Counted from the stretch's first letter, positions 38,074 to 46,899 are shown. The stretch: DNA of 64,000 nt from Planctomycetota bacterium (GCA_014584315.1 JACTNA010000018.1:124001-188000), one strand, 5' to 3'. Notes: a model not told the origin generated them from the sequence alone. Translations and numbers: made by a program.

Positions 38074-38925
38074 CTACGCCCCGCCCGCGAGTTCCCGCCC
38101 CCGATCCCGCGCCGCCACGACGGCCCGAACCACCGCGTCCCCCACACCCGCCGAATCCAGCACGCCCAGCGCGGCCGCCGTCGTCCCGCCCTTGCTCGTC
38201 ACCGCCGCACGCAACGCGGCAGGCTCATCGTCCCCCGACCCGAGCAGCGCGCCCGCCCCCGCGACCGTCGCACGCACCGCGCGCAGCGCGGTCGACCGAT
38301 CAAGCCCCGCCTCCACCGCCCCTTCGACCATCGCCTCGGCGAGCAGAAAGACATACGCCGGCCCGCTCCCCGCAACGGCGGTGAAAGCGTCCATGTGCCG
38401 CTCGTCGATCCGCACGACCTCTCCCACCGCCCTGAACAGACGCTCCGCAAGCGAAGCGTCGCCGTCGGTCGCGCTCGCATCCGGGGCGATCGCGGTGATG
38501 CCCTTGCGCACCCGCGCCGGCGTGTTCGGCATGGCCCTGACCACGCGCACACCCCCCCCGCCCAACGCCTCGCGGACCCGCGCCCCGGCCGTTCCCGCCA
38601 GGACCGAAACGACGAGACGCGAGCCGCCCGCCAGCGCGGGCGCGATCGACGCCGCCGCCGACGCGAGCACCTGCGGCTTCACCGCCAGCACGAGCACGCC
38701 CTCACCCGGCGCGGGTTCAACGCGTTCGAGCCATCGGACCGCGCCCGCGCCCTCCCCCGCGCCCGCACACCCGCGCGATTCGAACCACGCCCGCGCCCCA
38801 GCGTCCGGATCGGCAGCGCACACGCGGCCCGCCTCAAGCACACCCGCCTCCAGCGCGCCCGCGACGATGGCCCGGGCCATGGTGCCGCCGCCCACGAAAG
38901 CCACCGGGCTCCGGATGCGTTCCAT
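38074..38925 (-). CDS. proC: Pyrroline-5-carboxylate reductase
   Basis: Last step of proline synthesis, NAD(P)H-dependent. The 283-residue protein has the Rossmann motif FVGGGTMARAIVAGAL, RAMPNTPARVRKGITAIAP, and the C-terminal signature FTAVAGSGPAYVFLLAEAMVEGAV and RAAVTSKGGTTAAAL. ATG 38925 has TAGGCT five nt upstream, a leaderless arrangement without Shine-Dalgarno; a longer frame reads upstream but has no family sequence. Divergent from accA by 59 nt. Confidence 0.95.
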   Translation of the reverse strand: MERIRSPVAFVGGGTMARAIVAGALEAGVLEAGRVCAADPDAGARAWFESRGCAGAGEGAGAVRWLERVEPAPGEGVLVLAVKPQVLASAAASIAPALAGGSRLVVSVLAGTAGARVREALGGGGVRVVRAMPNTPARVRKGITAIAPDASATDGDASLAERLFRAVGEVVRIDERHMDAFTAVAGSGPAYVFLLAEAMVEGAVEAGLDRSTALRAVRATVAGAGALLGSGDDEPAALRAAVTSKGGTTAAALGVLDSAGVGDAVVRAVVAARDRGRELAGGA

Positions 38926-38930
38926 GCCCC

Positions 38931-38936
38931 AGCCTA
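38931..38936 (-). promoter_or_regulatory. -10 element for a leaderless proC transcript
   Basis: Minus-strand TAGGCT ends 5 nt before ATG 38925. Confidence 0.45.
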
Positions 38937-38984
38937 CGCGGGCGCGGGCACGCGCGATAGACTTCGTGCCCACGGGAGGACGGC

Positions 38985-40004
38985 ATGAGCACGTTCTATC
39001 AACTCGAGTTCGAGCGACCGCTGACCGAACTGGAGCAGCAGATCGCCGCCGCCGAGGCCGCACGCCGCGAGGGCGCGTCCCCGCGGCCCGTCCCCGCGTT
39101 CGGCGGCGTGAGCGAGGCCGCCGTCGCCGAGCCGCCCGCCGACCTCGACGAACTGCGGACCCGGCGCGACGAACTCATCGTCCAGTTGTACTCCCGCCTC
39201 TCGCCGTGGGACACGGTCCGCGTCGCACGCCACCCCAACCGCCCCCAGACACGCGACTACATCGCCCGGTTCTGCCGCGACTTCTGCGAGTTGCACGGCG
39301 ACCGGCGCTTCGGCGACGACCCCGCGATCGTCACCGGATTCGGACGCATCGGCTCGATCAAGTGCCTCATCGTCGGCCACCAGAAGGGACGCAACACCAA
39401 CGAGAAACTCGCCTGCCACTTCGGCTGCGCCCACCCCGAGGGCTACCGCAAGGCACTCGCCAAGATGAAACTCGCCGAAAAGTTCGCCCTGCCCATCGTC
39501 ACCCTCGTCGACACGCCCGGCGCGTACCCGGGCCTCGGCGCGGAGCAGCGCGGCCAGGCCGAGGCCATCGCCGTCAATCTCCGCGAAATGAGCGTGCTGA
39601 AAACCCCCATCGTCTCCGTCATCATCGGCGAGGGCGGGTCGGGCGGCGCGCTCGGCATCGCCGTCGCCGACCGCGTCGCCATGCTCCAGCACGCGTGGTA
39701 CTCCGTCATCAGCCCCGAGGGCTGCGCCGCCATCCTCTGGAAGCAGGCCAACGAGCAGACCAACAAGTCCGCAGCCTCCGCCCTCAAACTCACCGCCGCC
39801 GACAACCTCGAACTCGGCATCATCGACGCCGTCATCCCCGAGCCGCCCGGCGGCGCGCACCGCGACCCGGCCCTCGCCGCCTCCAACCTCGAACGCTGGA
39901 TCGTGCAGCAACTCATCGAACTGCGCGACCTGAACCCCGACGTCCTCGTCGAGCAGCGCTACGCCCGGTTCAGACGCATGGGCAGGCACGAGGTCCGGGC
40001 CTAG
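38985..40004 (+). CDS. accA: Acetyl-CoA carboxylase carboxyltransferase subunit alpha
   Basis: Transfers carboxyl from biotin-BCCP to acetyl-CoA to make malonyl-CoA, with AccD. The 339-residue protein has the N-terminal helix STFYQLEFERPLTELEQQI, then ARFCRDFCELHGDRRFGDDPAIVTGFGRI, GCAHPEGYRKALAKMKLAEKF, PIVTLVDTPGAYPGLGAEQRGQAEAIA and the oxyanion GEGGSGGALGIAVADRV. The Cys-type zinc finger is on AccD, not here. ATG 38985 has GGGAGG upstream and a TAGACT hexamer about 28 nt before. No accD is adjacent. Confidence 0.97.
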   Translation: MSTFYQLEFERPLTELEQQIAAAEAARREGASPRPVPAFGGVSEAAVAEPPADLDELRTRRDELIVQLYSRLSPWDTVRVARHPNRPQTRDYIARFCRDFCELHGDRRFGDDPAIVTGFGRIGSIKCLIVGHQKGRNTNEKLACHFGCAHPEGYRKALAKMKLAEKFALPIVTLVDTPGAYPGLGAEQRGQAEAIAVNLREMSVLKTPIVSVIIGEGGSGGALGIAVADRVAMLQHAWYSVISPEGCAAILWKQANEQTNKSAASALKLTAADNLELGIIDAVIPEPPGGAHRDPALAASNLERWIVQQLIELRDLNPDVLVEQRYARFRRMGRHEVRA

Positions 40005-40045
40005 CCCCCGCCACGCCCCGAACCGCTCCACGACGCCCGACCGCT

Positions 40046-40074
40046 TTGACAACCCACGCGGGCCTCTGTACCCT
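40046..40074 (+). promoter_or_regulatory. Sigma-70-type promoter of the dksA-like/lspA operon
   Basis: TTGACA (40046-40051), a 17-nt spacer and TACCCT (40069-40074), about 100 nt before the TTG start. Confidence 0.6.
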
Positions 40075-40172
40075 TCCGCCCACCCCGCGACCGGCCCACC
40101 GGCCGCACAGATGTTGGCCAGGCCCGGAAACCCAGGGGAAACGCCGGCTGTACGGCGCAAGGAACGCCCCGC

Positions 40173-41063
40173 TTGGCCAAATCCAAGCCCACATCCAAGT
40201 CCCCGACCAAGGCGTCGAGCAAGAAAGCACCGGCGAAGAGCAGCCGCACGGCCGCCAAGCCCAAGCCCGCCGCGCCCAAGTCGAAGCCCGCCCCCAAATC
40301 CCCCGCGAAAAAGGCTCCCTCCAAGCCCGCCGCGGCCAAGCCGAAGCCCGCTCCCGCCGCCAGGCAATCCGGCAAGCCGACCCGGGCCAAGGCCGCCGCC
40401 GCACCGAAGGGCGGGAAGAAGCCGGACCCCAAATCCGCGTCCAAGTCCGCCCCCGCACCGCCCCCCGAGTCCGCCAAGCCGAATCGCAAGGGCATCACGA
40501 TCGTGGCGCCCAAGCCACCGCCCAAGAAGACCAAGGCCGCACCCGCTCCCGCTCCGATGCCCGCGGCCGGCACGCTCCTCGGCCCCGGTACGCCGCGGCG
40601 CAAGCCCCTCATCCCCTCCGGGCCGGGCGCGCCGACGGTCGGCCTGGCGCTCGACGAAGACGCCGCCGCAGGCAAGAAGCGCAAGTCGCCGTTCACGAAA
40701 CGGCAACTGGACAAGTACCGCGCGATCCTGCTCGCCAAGCGCGCCGAACTCGTCGGCGACATCGGGAACATGGAGACGCAGGCGCTCCGCGGCCAGAGCG
40801 GCTCGCTCTCGCACACCCCCCAGCACATCGCCGAGCAGGGATCGGAGACCTACGAGCAGTCGCTCGCGCTGGACCTCGCCGCCGCCGACCGCCAGTTGCT
40901 CCGCGAGATCGAGGCCGCCCTCCAGCGGATCAACGACGGCTCCTACGGCGTGTGCGAGATGACGGGCAAGCCGATCAACCCGGAGCGGCTCGAGGAGTTG
41001 CCGTGGGCGCGCTACTCCATCGAGGCCGCCCGCGAGATCGAACGCCGGGCCGGGCGACTGTGA
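40173..41063 (+). CDS. DksA/TraR-family protein with a long Lys/Pro/Ala-rich, histone-H1-like N-terminus
   Basis: A 296-residue protein. Residues 1-130 are repetitive and basic (SPTKASSKKAPAKS, KPAPKSPAKKAPSKP), like histone H1 tails, and probably bind nucleic acid. Residues 165-295 are the DksA coiled coil (FTKRQLDKYRAILLAKRAELVGDIGNM, with the family acidic tip replaced by ETQALRGQSGSL) and globular end. The zinc site is largely lost: the region reads YGVCEMTGKPINPERLEELPWARYSIEAA, where canonical DksA has CxxC and CxxC; only the first Cys remains. The start is TTG 40173, with GGA upstream. The stop overlaps the lspA start by 4 nt (GTGA). Roles may include RNA polymerase or DNA binding; unproven. 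Confidence 0.85.
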   Translation: MAKSKPTSKSPTKASSKKAPAKSSRTAAKPKPAAPKSKPAPKSPAKKAPSKPAAAKPKPAPAARQSGKPTRAKAAAAPKGGKKPDPKSASKSAPAPPPESAKPNRKGITIVAPKPPPKKTKAAPAPAPMPAAGTLLGPGTPRRKPLIPSGPGAPTVGLALDEDAAAGKKRKSPFTKRQLDKYRAILLAKRAELVGDIGNMETQALRGQSGSLSHTPQHIAEQGSETYEQSLALDLAAADRQLLREIEAALQRINDGSYGVCEMTGKPINPERLEELPWARYSIEAAREIERRAGRL

Positions 41064-41755
41064 ACGACGACACGCCTCAGAGCGACCACGCCCTCCCCCA
41101 GACCCCGGACGAACACGGCACCGCGTGGCGCGCGCGCGCCGCCTGGATCACGCTGATCGTCGCCGTCGTCGCGTCGCTCGCCGCCGACCTCGCGACGAAG
41201 CACCTCGCCTTCCGCCACGTCGCGGGGCGACCCGTCACCGTCGAGCGAGCCACCGTCCTGCAGGCCTCCGAGGCGGGCATGGGCCTCGGCGTCCTCATCC
41301 CCGCCCACGAGCCGGTGGGCGTTGTGCCCGGACTGCTCGAGTTCACGCTCGTCCTCAACGAGGGCGCGGTCTTCGGCATCGGCGCGGGATGGCGCGCCGC
41401 ATTCATCGCCCTCACGCTCGTCGCCGTCGGATTCGGCGTCTGGGTCTTCGGCGCGTGGAGCGGCCCACGCGATCGGCTCGCCCACGCCTCCGTCGGCCTC
41501 GTCCTCGGCGGAGGGCTGGGCAACCTCTACGACCGCCTCGTCTACGCCTGCGTGCGCGACTTCATCCACCCCCTGCCGGGCGTGAGCCTGCCCTTCCGCC
41601 TCCGCTGGCCCGGCAGCGGCACCAACGAACTCTGGCCCTGGGTCTCCAACGTCGCCGACCTCCTCCTCCTCATCGGCATCGGCGTGCTGGTCGTGCACGT
41701 CTGGCGCCGCGGCGAGCCGCAATCGAAACCCGCCGACGCCAAACCGGCGTCCTGA
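41060..41755 (+). CDS. lspA: Lipoprotein signal peptidase (signal peptidase II)
   Basis: Cleaves lipoprotein signal peptides in the inner membrane. The 231-residue protein has four hydrophobic helices and the aspartyl motifs: FTLVLNEGAVFGIGAGWR, GLGNLYDRLVYACVRDFI (first catalytic Asp) and WPWVSNVADLLLLIG (second Asp; family F-N-x-A-D reads S-N-V-A-D here). An extra 20-residue hydrophilic N-terminus (MNDDTPQSDHALPQ) precedes the first helix, and a loop insertion of about 25 residues follows helix 1 (VTVERATVLQASEAGMGLG). GTG 41060 overlaps the dksA-like stop by 4 nt, implying translational coupling. Likely substrates here include the FlgI-like protein and the TPR lipoprotein. Confidence 0.93.
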   Translation: MNDDTPQSDHALPQTPDEHGTAWRARAAWITLIVAVVASLAADLATKHLAFRHVAGRPVTVERATVLQASEAGMGLGVLIPAHEPVGVVPGLLEFTLVLNEGAVFGIGAGWRAAFIALTLVAVGFGVWVFGAWSGPRDRLAHASVGLVLGGGLGNLYDRLVYACVRDFIHPLPGVSLPFRLRWPGSGTNELWPWVSNVADLLLLIGIGVLVVHVWRRGEPQSKPADAKPAS

Positions 41756-41762
41756 CCCCACC

Positions 41763-42290
41763 TCAGAACACGCGCCCCATCCCCATGCACCGACGCCACG
41801 CGCTGATCTGCCCCATGTGCATCATCTGGTGCCCGCCCACATAGAAGCCCAGCAGGCCCGCCTTGGTCTGGAACCGCTTCGCGAAGTCGCTCGGCATCCC
41901 GTGCGGCTGGGCGAGCGCGTCGTCGCTCACCTCCGGCAGCGCGGCGAGCAGTTTCCGATGCCCGGCGAAATAGTGCTCCGTGATGCGGTCGAGCCGCGGG
42001 TAGACCTTCCACTCCGGGTCGTCCACGCACTCCTTCCCCGCCGCGAACAGGTCCTCGAAGCCCTCGGGGTTCGGCACGAAGTCCTCGCCCAGGCCCGCCA
42101 GCGCGGCGATCCGCTTCGGGTAGATCGAGAGATGCCCGAGAATGAACGCCGGGTGGTTCGTCTGCACGACCTGCCCGCCGACACGCGGCAGCAGGGCCGT
42201 CTTCTCCGCCGGGACGTCCTTCAGCAGCATTTCCGCGAAGCCGACGCTCAGCCCGCCGTTGTCCGCGATCGCCTGCCCGAGCGTGCCCAT
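41763..42290 (-). CDS. DinB-like four-helix protein
   Basis: A 175-residue cytoplasmic protein of the DinB/YfiT-like fold, a metal-binding four-helix bundle related to bacillithiol/mycothiol S-transferases. The His ligands are visible: NHPAFILGHLSIY in helix 2, and GGHQMMHMGQI (H-x3-H) in the last helix. ATG 42290 has AAGGAGAG 6 nt upstream. Family members act as thiol-dependent transferases or damage-inducible proteins; substrate unknown. It ends 8 nt from the convergent lspA gene. Confidence 0.85.
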   Translation of the reverse strand: MGTLGQAIADNGGLSVGFAEMLLKDVPAEKTALLPRVGGQVVQTNHPAFILGHLSIYPKRIAALAGLGEDFVPNPEGFEDLFAAGKECVDDPEWKVYPRLDRITEHYFAGHRKLLAALPEVSDDALAQPHGMPSDFAKRFQTKAGLLGFYVGGHQMMHMGQISAWRRCMGMGRVF

Positions 42291-42341
42291 GGGGTCTCTC
42301 CTTGTGTGTGCCCTCAGTCTACGGCCGCCGCGTTCTCCCGA

Positions 42342-43388
42342 TCAGGCACCGACGTACTTCGCATAGATCGCGCGCGCCCGTTCCGGCCGAAGCGTGCCCG
42401 AGACGATCGCCCGCCCGTCGCCGAAGACGGTGAGCGTGCACGCCCCGCCGCCGTCGCCCCGCTCCGCGCCCAGGTCGCAGCGCACGAGAAACTCGTTGGC
42501 CGCCACCGTGCCGTGCGCCCCGAGCCGCCCCGCGAGCGCGGGCAGGTCCACGCCGCCGTTGCGTTGCGGCAGCACCTGCACCGAGTTGCGACCGCACAGC
42601 GTCGTGGTGCGCGTCCCCGCGACGCCGCGCAGGTACTCGAACCGCCGCCCGACACAGCACGGGCAATCCGCCCTGCGCGACCCCCGCATGTCGAACCGGC
42701 GCACCCGCGGCGGCCACAGGTCGAACTCGACCAGGTCGCCGCCCGGCGCATCGTCGCCGATCAGCAGCCGCAGCGCCTCGGACGCCTGCCACGCCGCCGC
42801 CATCACGACCGTCGGCCCGAAGACGCCGGCCGTGTCGCACGTCGGCATCGCACCGGGAGGGGGGGGCACGTCCATGAGGCACCGGAGGCACGCAGTCCGG
42901 CCCGGGATCACCGTCATCGTCGTCCCGCACGTCCCCACCACTCCCGCGTACACGAACGGCACGCCGCGCTCGACCGCCAGATCGTTGAGCGCCAGGCGCG
43001 TCTCGAAGTTGTCCGTGCCGTCCACGATCGCGTCGATCGGTCCCTCGGCCAGGTCCTCGCCCGCGTCGCCCGTGAAGTCCGCGACGTGGGCCTCGATGCG
43101 CACGCCAGAGTTCACCGCCGCCAGCCGCTGCCGCGCCGCCTCGGCCTTCGGCATCCCGAGGTCCGCCTCGGTGTAGAGCGTCTGCCGCTGGAGGTTCGTC
43201 GGCTCCACCAGATCGCGGTCGATGACCACCAGCCGCCCGACCCCCGCACGAACCAGCAGGTCCGCCGACACCGACCCCAGCGCGCCGCACCCGACGAGCA
43301 GCACGCTCGACGCGGCGAGCCGACGCTGCCCCGCCTCGCCGATGCGGGGAAGGAGCATCTGCCGGTGGTAGCGCGCGAGATCGTCCAC
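42342..43388 (-). CDS. ThiF/MoeB/HesA-family adenylyltransferase
   Basis: Activates a ubiquitin-like sulfur carrier (ThiS/MoaD type) by adenylation, in thiamin or molybdopterin synthesis. The 348-residue protein has the nucleotide loop VLLVGCGALGSVSADLL, the Arg finger/anchor RDLVEPTNLQRQTLY, the catalytic Asp in DGTDNFETRLALND, a zinc site of two Cys pairs (CLRC and CPCC) and GVFGPTVVMAAAWQASEAL. A C-terminal extension (residues 255-348) ends AIYAKYVGA; it is not a rhodanese and is unassigned. GTG 43388 gives the family N-terminus VDDLARYHRQMLLPRIGE and has TAGAGT five nt upstream. A longer reading from ATG 43451 would overlap the divergent GNAT start. No carrier protein gene is adjacent. 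Confidence 0.9.
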   Translation of the reverse strand: MDDLARYHRQMLLPRIGEAGQRRLAASSVLLVGCGALGSVSADLLVRAGVGRLVVIDRDLVEPTNLQRQTLYTEADLGMPKAEAARQRLAAVNSGVRIEAHVADFTGDAGEDLAEGPIDAIVDGTDNFETRLALNDLAVERGVPFVYAGVVGTCGTTMTVIPGRTACLRCLMDVPPPPGAMPTCDTAGVFGPTVVMAAAWQASEALRLLIGDDAPGGDLVEFDLWPPRVRRFDMRGSRRADCPCCVGRRFEYLRGVAGTRTTTLCGRNSVQVLPQRNGGVDLPALAGRLGAHGTVAANEFLVRCDLGAERGDGGGACTLTVFGDGRAIVSGTLRPERARAIYAKYVGA

Positions 43389-43393
43389 GCGCA

Positions 43394-43399
43394 ACTCTA
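43394..43399 (-). promoter_or_regulatory. -10 element for a leaderless ThiF/MoeB-family transcript
   Basis: Minus-strand TAGAGT ends 5 nt before GTG 43388; it supports this start over ATG 43451. Confidence 0.45.
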
Positions 43400-43437
43400 G
43401 CAAAGCGGCCAGCCCCGCCCGCGCCGCGCCCAGCCCG

Positions 43438-43443
43438 TATGCT
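43438..43443 (+). promoter_or_regulatory. -10 element for a leaderless GNAT transcript
   Basis: TATGCT ends 6 nt before ATG 43450; no Shine-Dalgarno. Confidence 0.4.
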
Positions 43444-43449
43444 CCCGCC

Positions 43450-44139
43450 ATGACGAGGTGCGCCAGCGAGCGAGAGACGGGGCTTGGGCTGGGCTGGCAC
43501 GCGCCCGCCCCGCTGCCGCTGCGCATCGAGACGCCCCGCCTGATCCTGCGCGTCTACGAACTCGGCGACGCACCCGCGCTTTTCGAGGCGGTGTCGGGCG
43601 GGCGGGCCTCGCTCCTGCCGTGGATGGTCTGGGCGCGCGACACCCACCGCGACCTCGCCGAGACCACCCACTTCATCACGTCCAAGATGATGGACCTGCG
43701 CGAGCCGGGGAAACTCGACAATGTCGTCCTCGGCGTGTTCGAGCGCGAGTCCACGCGGCTGGTCGGAGGCACGGGCGTCCACGGCATCAGCCGCGACACC
43801 GCCTCCGCCGAGGTCGGCTACTGGATCCGCGGCGACGCCCGCGCCCGCGGCTACGCCACCGAGGCCGCCCGCCACGTCATCTCCTGGGCCTTGCGCCCGC
43901 AGAGCGACGGCGGCATGGGCCTCCGGCGCGTCCGCATCTACTGCTCGGCCGCCAACGCCCCATCACGCCGCGTCATCGAAAAGCTCGGCGTCCGGCACGA
44001 AGTCCACCAACGCGAGGACTTCTTCGTCCCCGGCGTCGGCGTCACCGACCGGCTCGGATGGGGCGTGATGGCGGACGAGTGGGATTGCTCGAGGCACGAA
44101 GCGAATCGCCCGTCGGAAGAGCACGATCGTGGGATGTGA
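43450..44139 (+). CDS. GNAT-family N-acetyltransferase (RimJ/RimL-like)
   Basis: Transfers an acetyl group from acetyl-CoA to an amine. The 229-residue protein begins after about 25 residues with the RimJ/RimL signature LRIETPRLILRVYELGDAPALFEAV, and carries the CoA pyrophosphate-binding loop EVGYWIRGDARARGYATEAARHVISWAL. Then comes RRVRIYCSAANAPSRRVIEKLGV, the typical closing motif. ATG 43450 is used; a leaderless -10 lies six nt upstream. The substrate is unknown; RimJ/L relatives modify ribosomal proteins or detoxify amines. Downstream, base composition drops. Confidence 0.9.
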   Translation: MTRCASERETGLGLGWHAPAPLPLRIETPRLILRVYELGDAPALFEAVSGGRASLLPWMVWARDTHRDLAETTHFITSKMMDLREPGKLDNVVLGVFERESTRLVGGTGVHGISRDTASAEVGYWIRGDARARGYATEAARHVISWALRPQSDGGMGLRRVRIYCSAANAPSRRVIEKLGVRHEVHQREDFFVPGVGVTDRLGWGVMADEWDCSRHEANRPSEEHDRGM

Positions 44140-44282
44140 AATCGCCGACGCGCCACGTGGGCTTGCCGCCCGTTCTGATCCTCGTTAGCCTTGACCGGTC
44201 GAGTGCCGCCGGAACCGTCGATCTCGTGGGCTGGGATGTGCGGATGGTCCGGACGAGCCTGCGACAGGGATTGCCGCCCGTG

Positions 44283-45800
44283 ATGAAGCCAGACTTCCGA
44301 GGGCCTGACGTGTTCGATCGACGGCGCCTTCCACCCGAACTCGATGAGTTCATCCGGCGCATGAACCCGTGGTGGGAGGGAAAGCCGGGAAGGGTTCTCC
44401 CCGACTTCCGGCGATGGGCATTCGCGAAGGCACAGAACGGACTCTTGCGCGGCGTCGCACCGATTACCGTCATCCGGGGGCCGCGCCAGATCGGCAAGTC
44501 CACGATTCAGGATCAGATTATCGAGCATCTGCTGTATCGCGAAGGAGTGAATCCCAAGCGAATACTGAAGGTCCAATACGATGATCTCAGGCCCCTCGGC
44601 AGGCTCGACTTGCCGGTGTTGGACATCGCGTGGTGGTACGAGAACCGGATTCTAGGACAGACATTCAACGAGGCCGCACGGAGCAATCGCCCCGCCTTCT
44701 TGTTTCTCGACGAGGTTCAAAACCTCCAGAACTGGGCGCCCGAACTCAAGAGTCTCGTGGACCAGAGCACCGTCCGCGTCCTTGTGACCGGCTCGTCAGC
44801 GCTTCGGATCGAGTCCGGGCGAGACAGTCTTGCTGGGCGGATCAGCACCGTCGAACTCGGTCCGCTTCTCCTCAGGGAAGTGGCCGCGCTGGGGCTGAGG
44901 GCGGACCTGCCCCCGTTCTTGGCCGACAACGGTCTTGACAGGCTCACTGACAAAGGCGCGTGGGTTTCCCTCGCCGCCCACGGGATCGGGCACCGCGAAG
45001 CAAGGGACGCTGCCTTCACCCGGTGGGCACGACGGGGCGGGTACCCGCGCGCTCACGAGCGATTCGACGTGCCCTGGGCGGAAATGGCGGACGCCCTTAT
45101 CGAAACCGTTGTGAATCGTGCGATCCAGCACGACCTGCGGCAGGGTGATCGCGGGCGGAAACGCGATGAATCCCTGCTGAAGCAAGTCTTCACGCTCGCG
45201 TGCCGCTACACCGGCCAGACGCCGCGCCAGTCGGTTTTCGTGGAGGACATCAAGTCCGCGCTCGACGCCAACATCGGCTGGCAGCGGGTGAGCGCCTATC
45301 TGAGTTTTCTCGAAGGTGCCATGCTCCTCAAACTCATCCCCCCCCTCGAACTGAGGCTCAAGCGCCGACGCGGACCCGCAAAGATCTGCATTTGCGACCA
45401 CGGCCTCCGCGCCGCATGGCTGCAGGACGTTGTGGCCCTCGATCCCGGCGACCTGCACGACAACACGACCCATCGCGATCAGGCGGGACGCATCGCGGAG
45501 GGGATCGTCGGGTTCTTCCTCTCGGGAATACCTCATCTCGATGTCGCCCACTTCCCCGAGCGCGGCGCCGAACCGGAAGTCGACTTCGTGCTCACGATCG
45601 GCGATCGTCGCATCCCCGTTGAGATCAAATACAGAAGGAACATCAACCCGCACAATGATACCCGTGGCTTGAGGGCCTTCATCGAGAAGTCCGCCTACAA
45701 CGCACCTTTCGGCGTGCTCGTGACAATGGCTGACGGCGTCGTGGTTGATGACCCGAGGATCGCGCCTGTCCCGTTGCGATCATTGCTCCTGCTGCGCTGA
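44283..45800 (+). CDS. AAA ATPase with C-terminal DUF4143 / restriction-like domain
   Basis: A 505-residue protein of the AAA_14-DUF4143 family. Walker A is VIRGPRQIGKSTIQDQII (about residues 62-79), Walker B PAFLFLDEVQNLQNW, and sensor 1 VRVLVTGSSALRIES. The C-terminal half is the DUF4143 region (SVFVEDIKSALDANIGWQRVSAYLSFLEGAMLLKLIP), ending in a PD-(D/E)XK-like core (EPEVDFVLTIGDRRIPVEIKYRR; D then E-x-K). Members are common in mobile or defence-like contexts, role unproven. The DNA is noticeably less GC-rich than the neighbours, consistent with acquisition. ATG 44283 is used (a GTG precedes it at once); ATG 44244 is possible. Confidence 0.87.
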   Translation: MKPDFRGPDVFDRRRLPPELDEFIRRMNPWWEGKPGRVLPDFRRWAFAKAQNGLLRGVAPITVIRGPRQIGKSTIQDQIIEHLLYREGVNPKRILKVQYDDLRPLGRLDLPVLDIAWWYENRILGQTFNEAARSNRPAFLFLDEVQNLQNWAPELKSLVDQSTVRVLVTGSSALRIESGRDSLAGRISTVELGPLLLREVAALGLRADLPPFLADNGLDRLTDKGAWVSLAAHGIGHREARDAAFTRWARRGGYPRAHERFDVPWAEMADALIETVVNRAIQHDLRQGDRGRKRDESLLKQVFTLACRYTGQTPRQSVFVEDIKSALDANIGWQRVSAYLSFLEGAMLLKLIPPLELRLKRRRGPAKICICDHGLRAAWLQDVVALDPGDLHDNTTHRDQAGRIAEGIVGFFLSGIPHLDVAHFPERGAEPEVDFVLTIGDRRIPVEIKYRRNINPHNDTRGLRAFIEKSAYNAPFGVLVTMADGVVVDDPRIAPVPLRSLLLLR

Positions 45801-45883
45801 ACGCTGCGTCGCAACGGCACGCACGACAATCGGCGAGCACACACGACAGAACGCGTCGGCAAGCCCGCAGGCACGAGGCAACT

Positions 45884-46375
45884 TCACGCGTAGTGCGCAA
45901 ACGCCTTGTTCGCCTCGGCCATGCGGTGCGTCTGGTCGCGGGTCGTCATGGCCTTGCCCTCGCCCCGGGCCGCCATGTACAACTCCTCGGCCAGTTTCCG
46001 CCCCATCGGGCGGCCCTTCTCGCCCCGCGCCGCCTGGATGATCCACCGGAACGCCAGCGACTGCTGGCGGCGTCGGTTCACCTGCATCGGCACCTGGTAG
46101 TTCGCCCCGCCGATCCGCTTCGACCGCACCTCGACGTACGGCTTCACGTTGTCGATCGCCCGCCGGAACACCTCGATCGAGGTCTTGGGCGCGTCCGGGT
46201 TCGCTTCCTTGTCGAGTCGCCCCTGGATCAGGTCCAGCGCATCGTACACCACGCGCTGCGCCACGCTCTTCTTGCCGTCCTCCATGACGCAGTTGATGAA
46301 CTTCGACAGCACCACGTCCCCGTGCCTGGGGTCGGGGCGCAACTGATCGTCCGACTTGGTGATTCGACCGGCCAT
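45884..46375 (-). CDS. rpsG: 30S ribosomal protein S7
   Basis: Nucleates assembly of the 30S head by binding the 3' major domain of 16S rRNA. The 163-residue protein matches the family: [25 protein letters not shown], the beta-hairpin [21 protein letters not shown], and [52 protein letters not shown]. It is slightly longer than E. coli S7 in the linker [18 protein letters not shown] precedes ATG 46375. It is separated from rpsL by 116 nt, and no fusA or tuf follows, so the str operon is split. An ATPase gene converges. Confidence 0.97.
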   Translation of the reverse strand: MAGRITKSDDQLRPDPRHGDVVLSKFINCVMEDGKKSVAQRVVYDALDLIQGRLDKEANPDAPKTSIEVFRRAIDNVKPYVEVRSKRIGGANYQVPMQVNRRRQQSLAFRWIIQAARGEKGRPMGRKLAEELYMAARGEGKAMTTRDQTHRMAEANKAFAHYA

Positions 46376-46491
46376 CCTGCTTCCTTTCGGCTCATCCGCC
46401 GCCTCATGGCGGCCGTGTGTTCACCGGCGAACCCCGGCCGGGGTACGCCGATTACTTGCCGGGACGCCCGCGCGGGCGCCCCTTCTCGCGG

Positions 46492-46866
46492 CTACTTCTT
46501 GCCGCGCTTGGCTCCGTACTTCGAGCGGCCCTTCTTCCGATCCGACACGCCCAGGCAGTCCAGCGCGCCGCGGACGATGTGGTACCGCACGCCCGGCAGG
46601 TCGCGCACGCGCCCGCCACGCACCAGCACGATCGAGTGCTCCTGGAGGTTGTGCCCCTCGCCGCCGATGTACGCCGTGACTTCCTTGCCGTTGCTCAGTT
46701 TCACGCGGGCGATCTTCCGCAGCGCGGAGTTCGGCTTCTTCGGCGTCGTCGTCTTGACCGTCAGGCACACACCGCGACGCTGCGGACACTCGTCCAGGTC
46801 GCGGACCTTGGACTTGGCCTTCGGCGTGCGGCGGGGGTTGCGGATCAACTGGTTGATCGTCGGCAT
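46492..46866 (-). CDS. rpsL: 30S ribosomal protein S12
   Basis: Decoding-centre protein that contacts tRNA and helps control accuracy; the streptomycin target. The 124 residues are near canonical: [49 protein letters not shown] with Lys of [13 protein letters not shown] (equivalent to E. coli K42), and [37 protein letters not shown]. These are wild-type residues; no streptomycin-resistance change is seen at the equivalent of K87 (RVRDLPG has R, as in some species). ATG 46866 follows GGGAGTTTCC. First gene of the rpsL-rpsG pair. Confidence 0.98.
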   Translation of the reverse strand: MPTINQLIRNPRRTPKAKSKVRDLDECPQRRGVCLTVKTTTPKKPNSALRKIARVKLSNGKEVTAYIGGEGHNLQEHSIVLVRGGRVRDLPGVRYHIVRGALDCLGVSDRKKGRSKYGAKRGKK

Positions 46867-46899
46867 GGAAACTCCCTGGCGGCTCCCTTGTGGGCGGGA

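Noticed and set aside
43389-43451. ATG 43451 as start of the ThiF/MoeB-family gene
   Set aside because: It overlaps the divergent GNAT start codon on the other strand, and the family N-terminus begins at GTG 43388.
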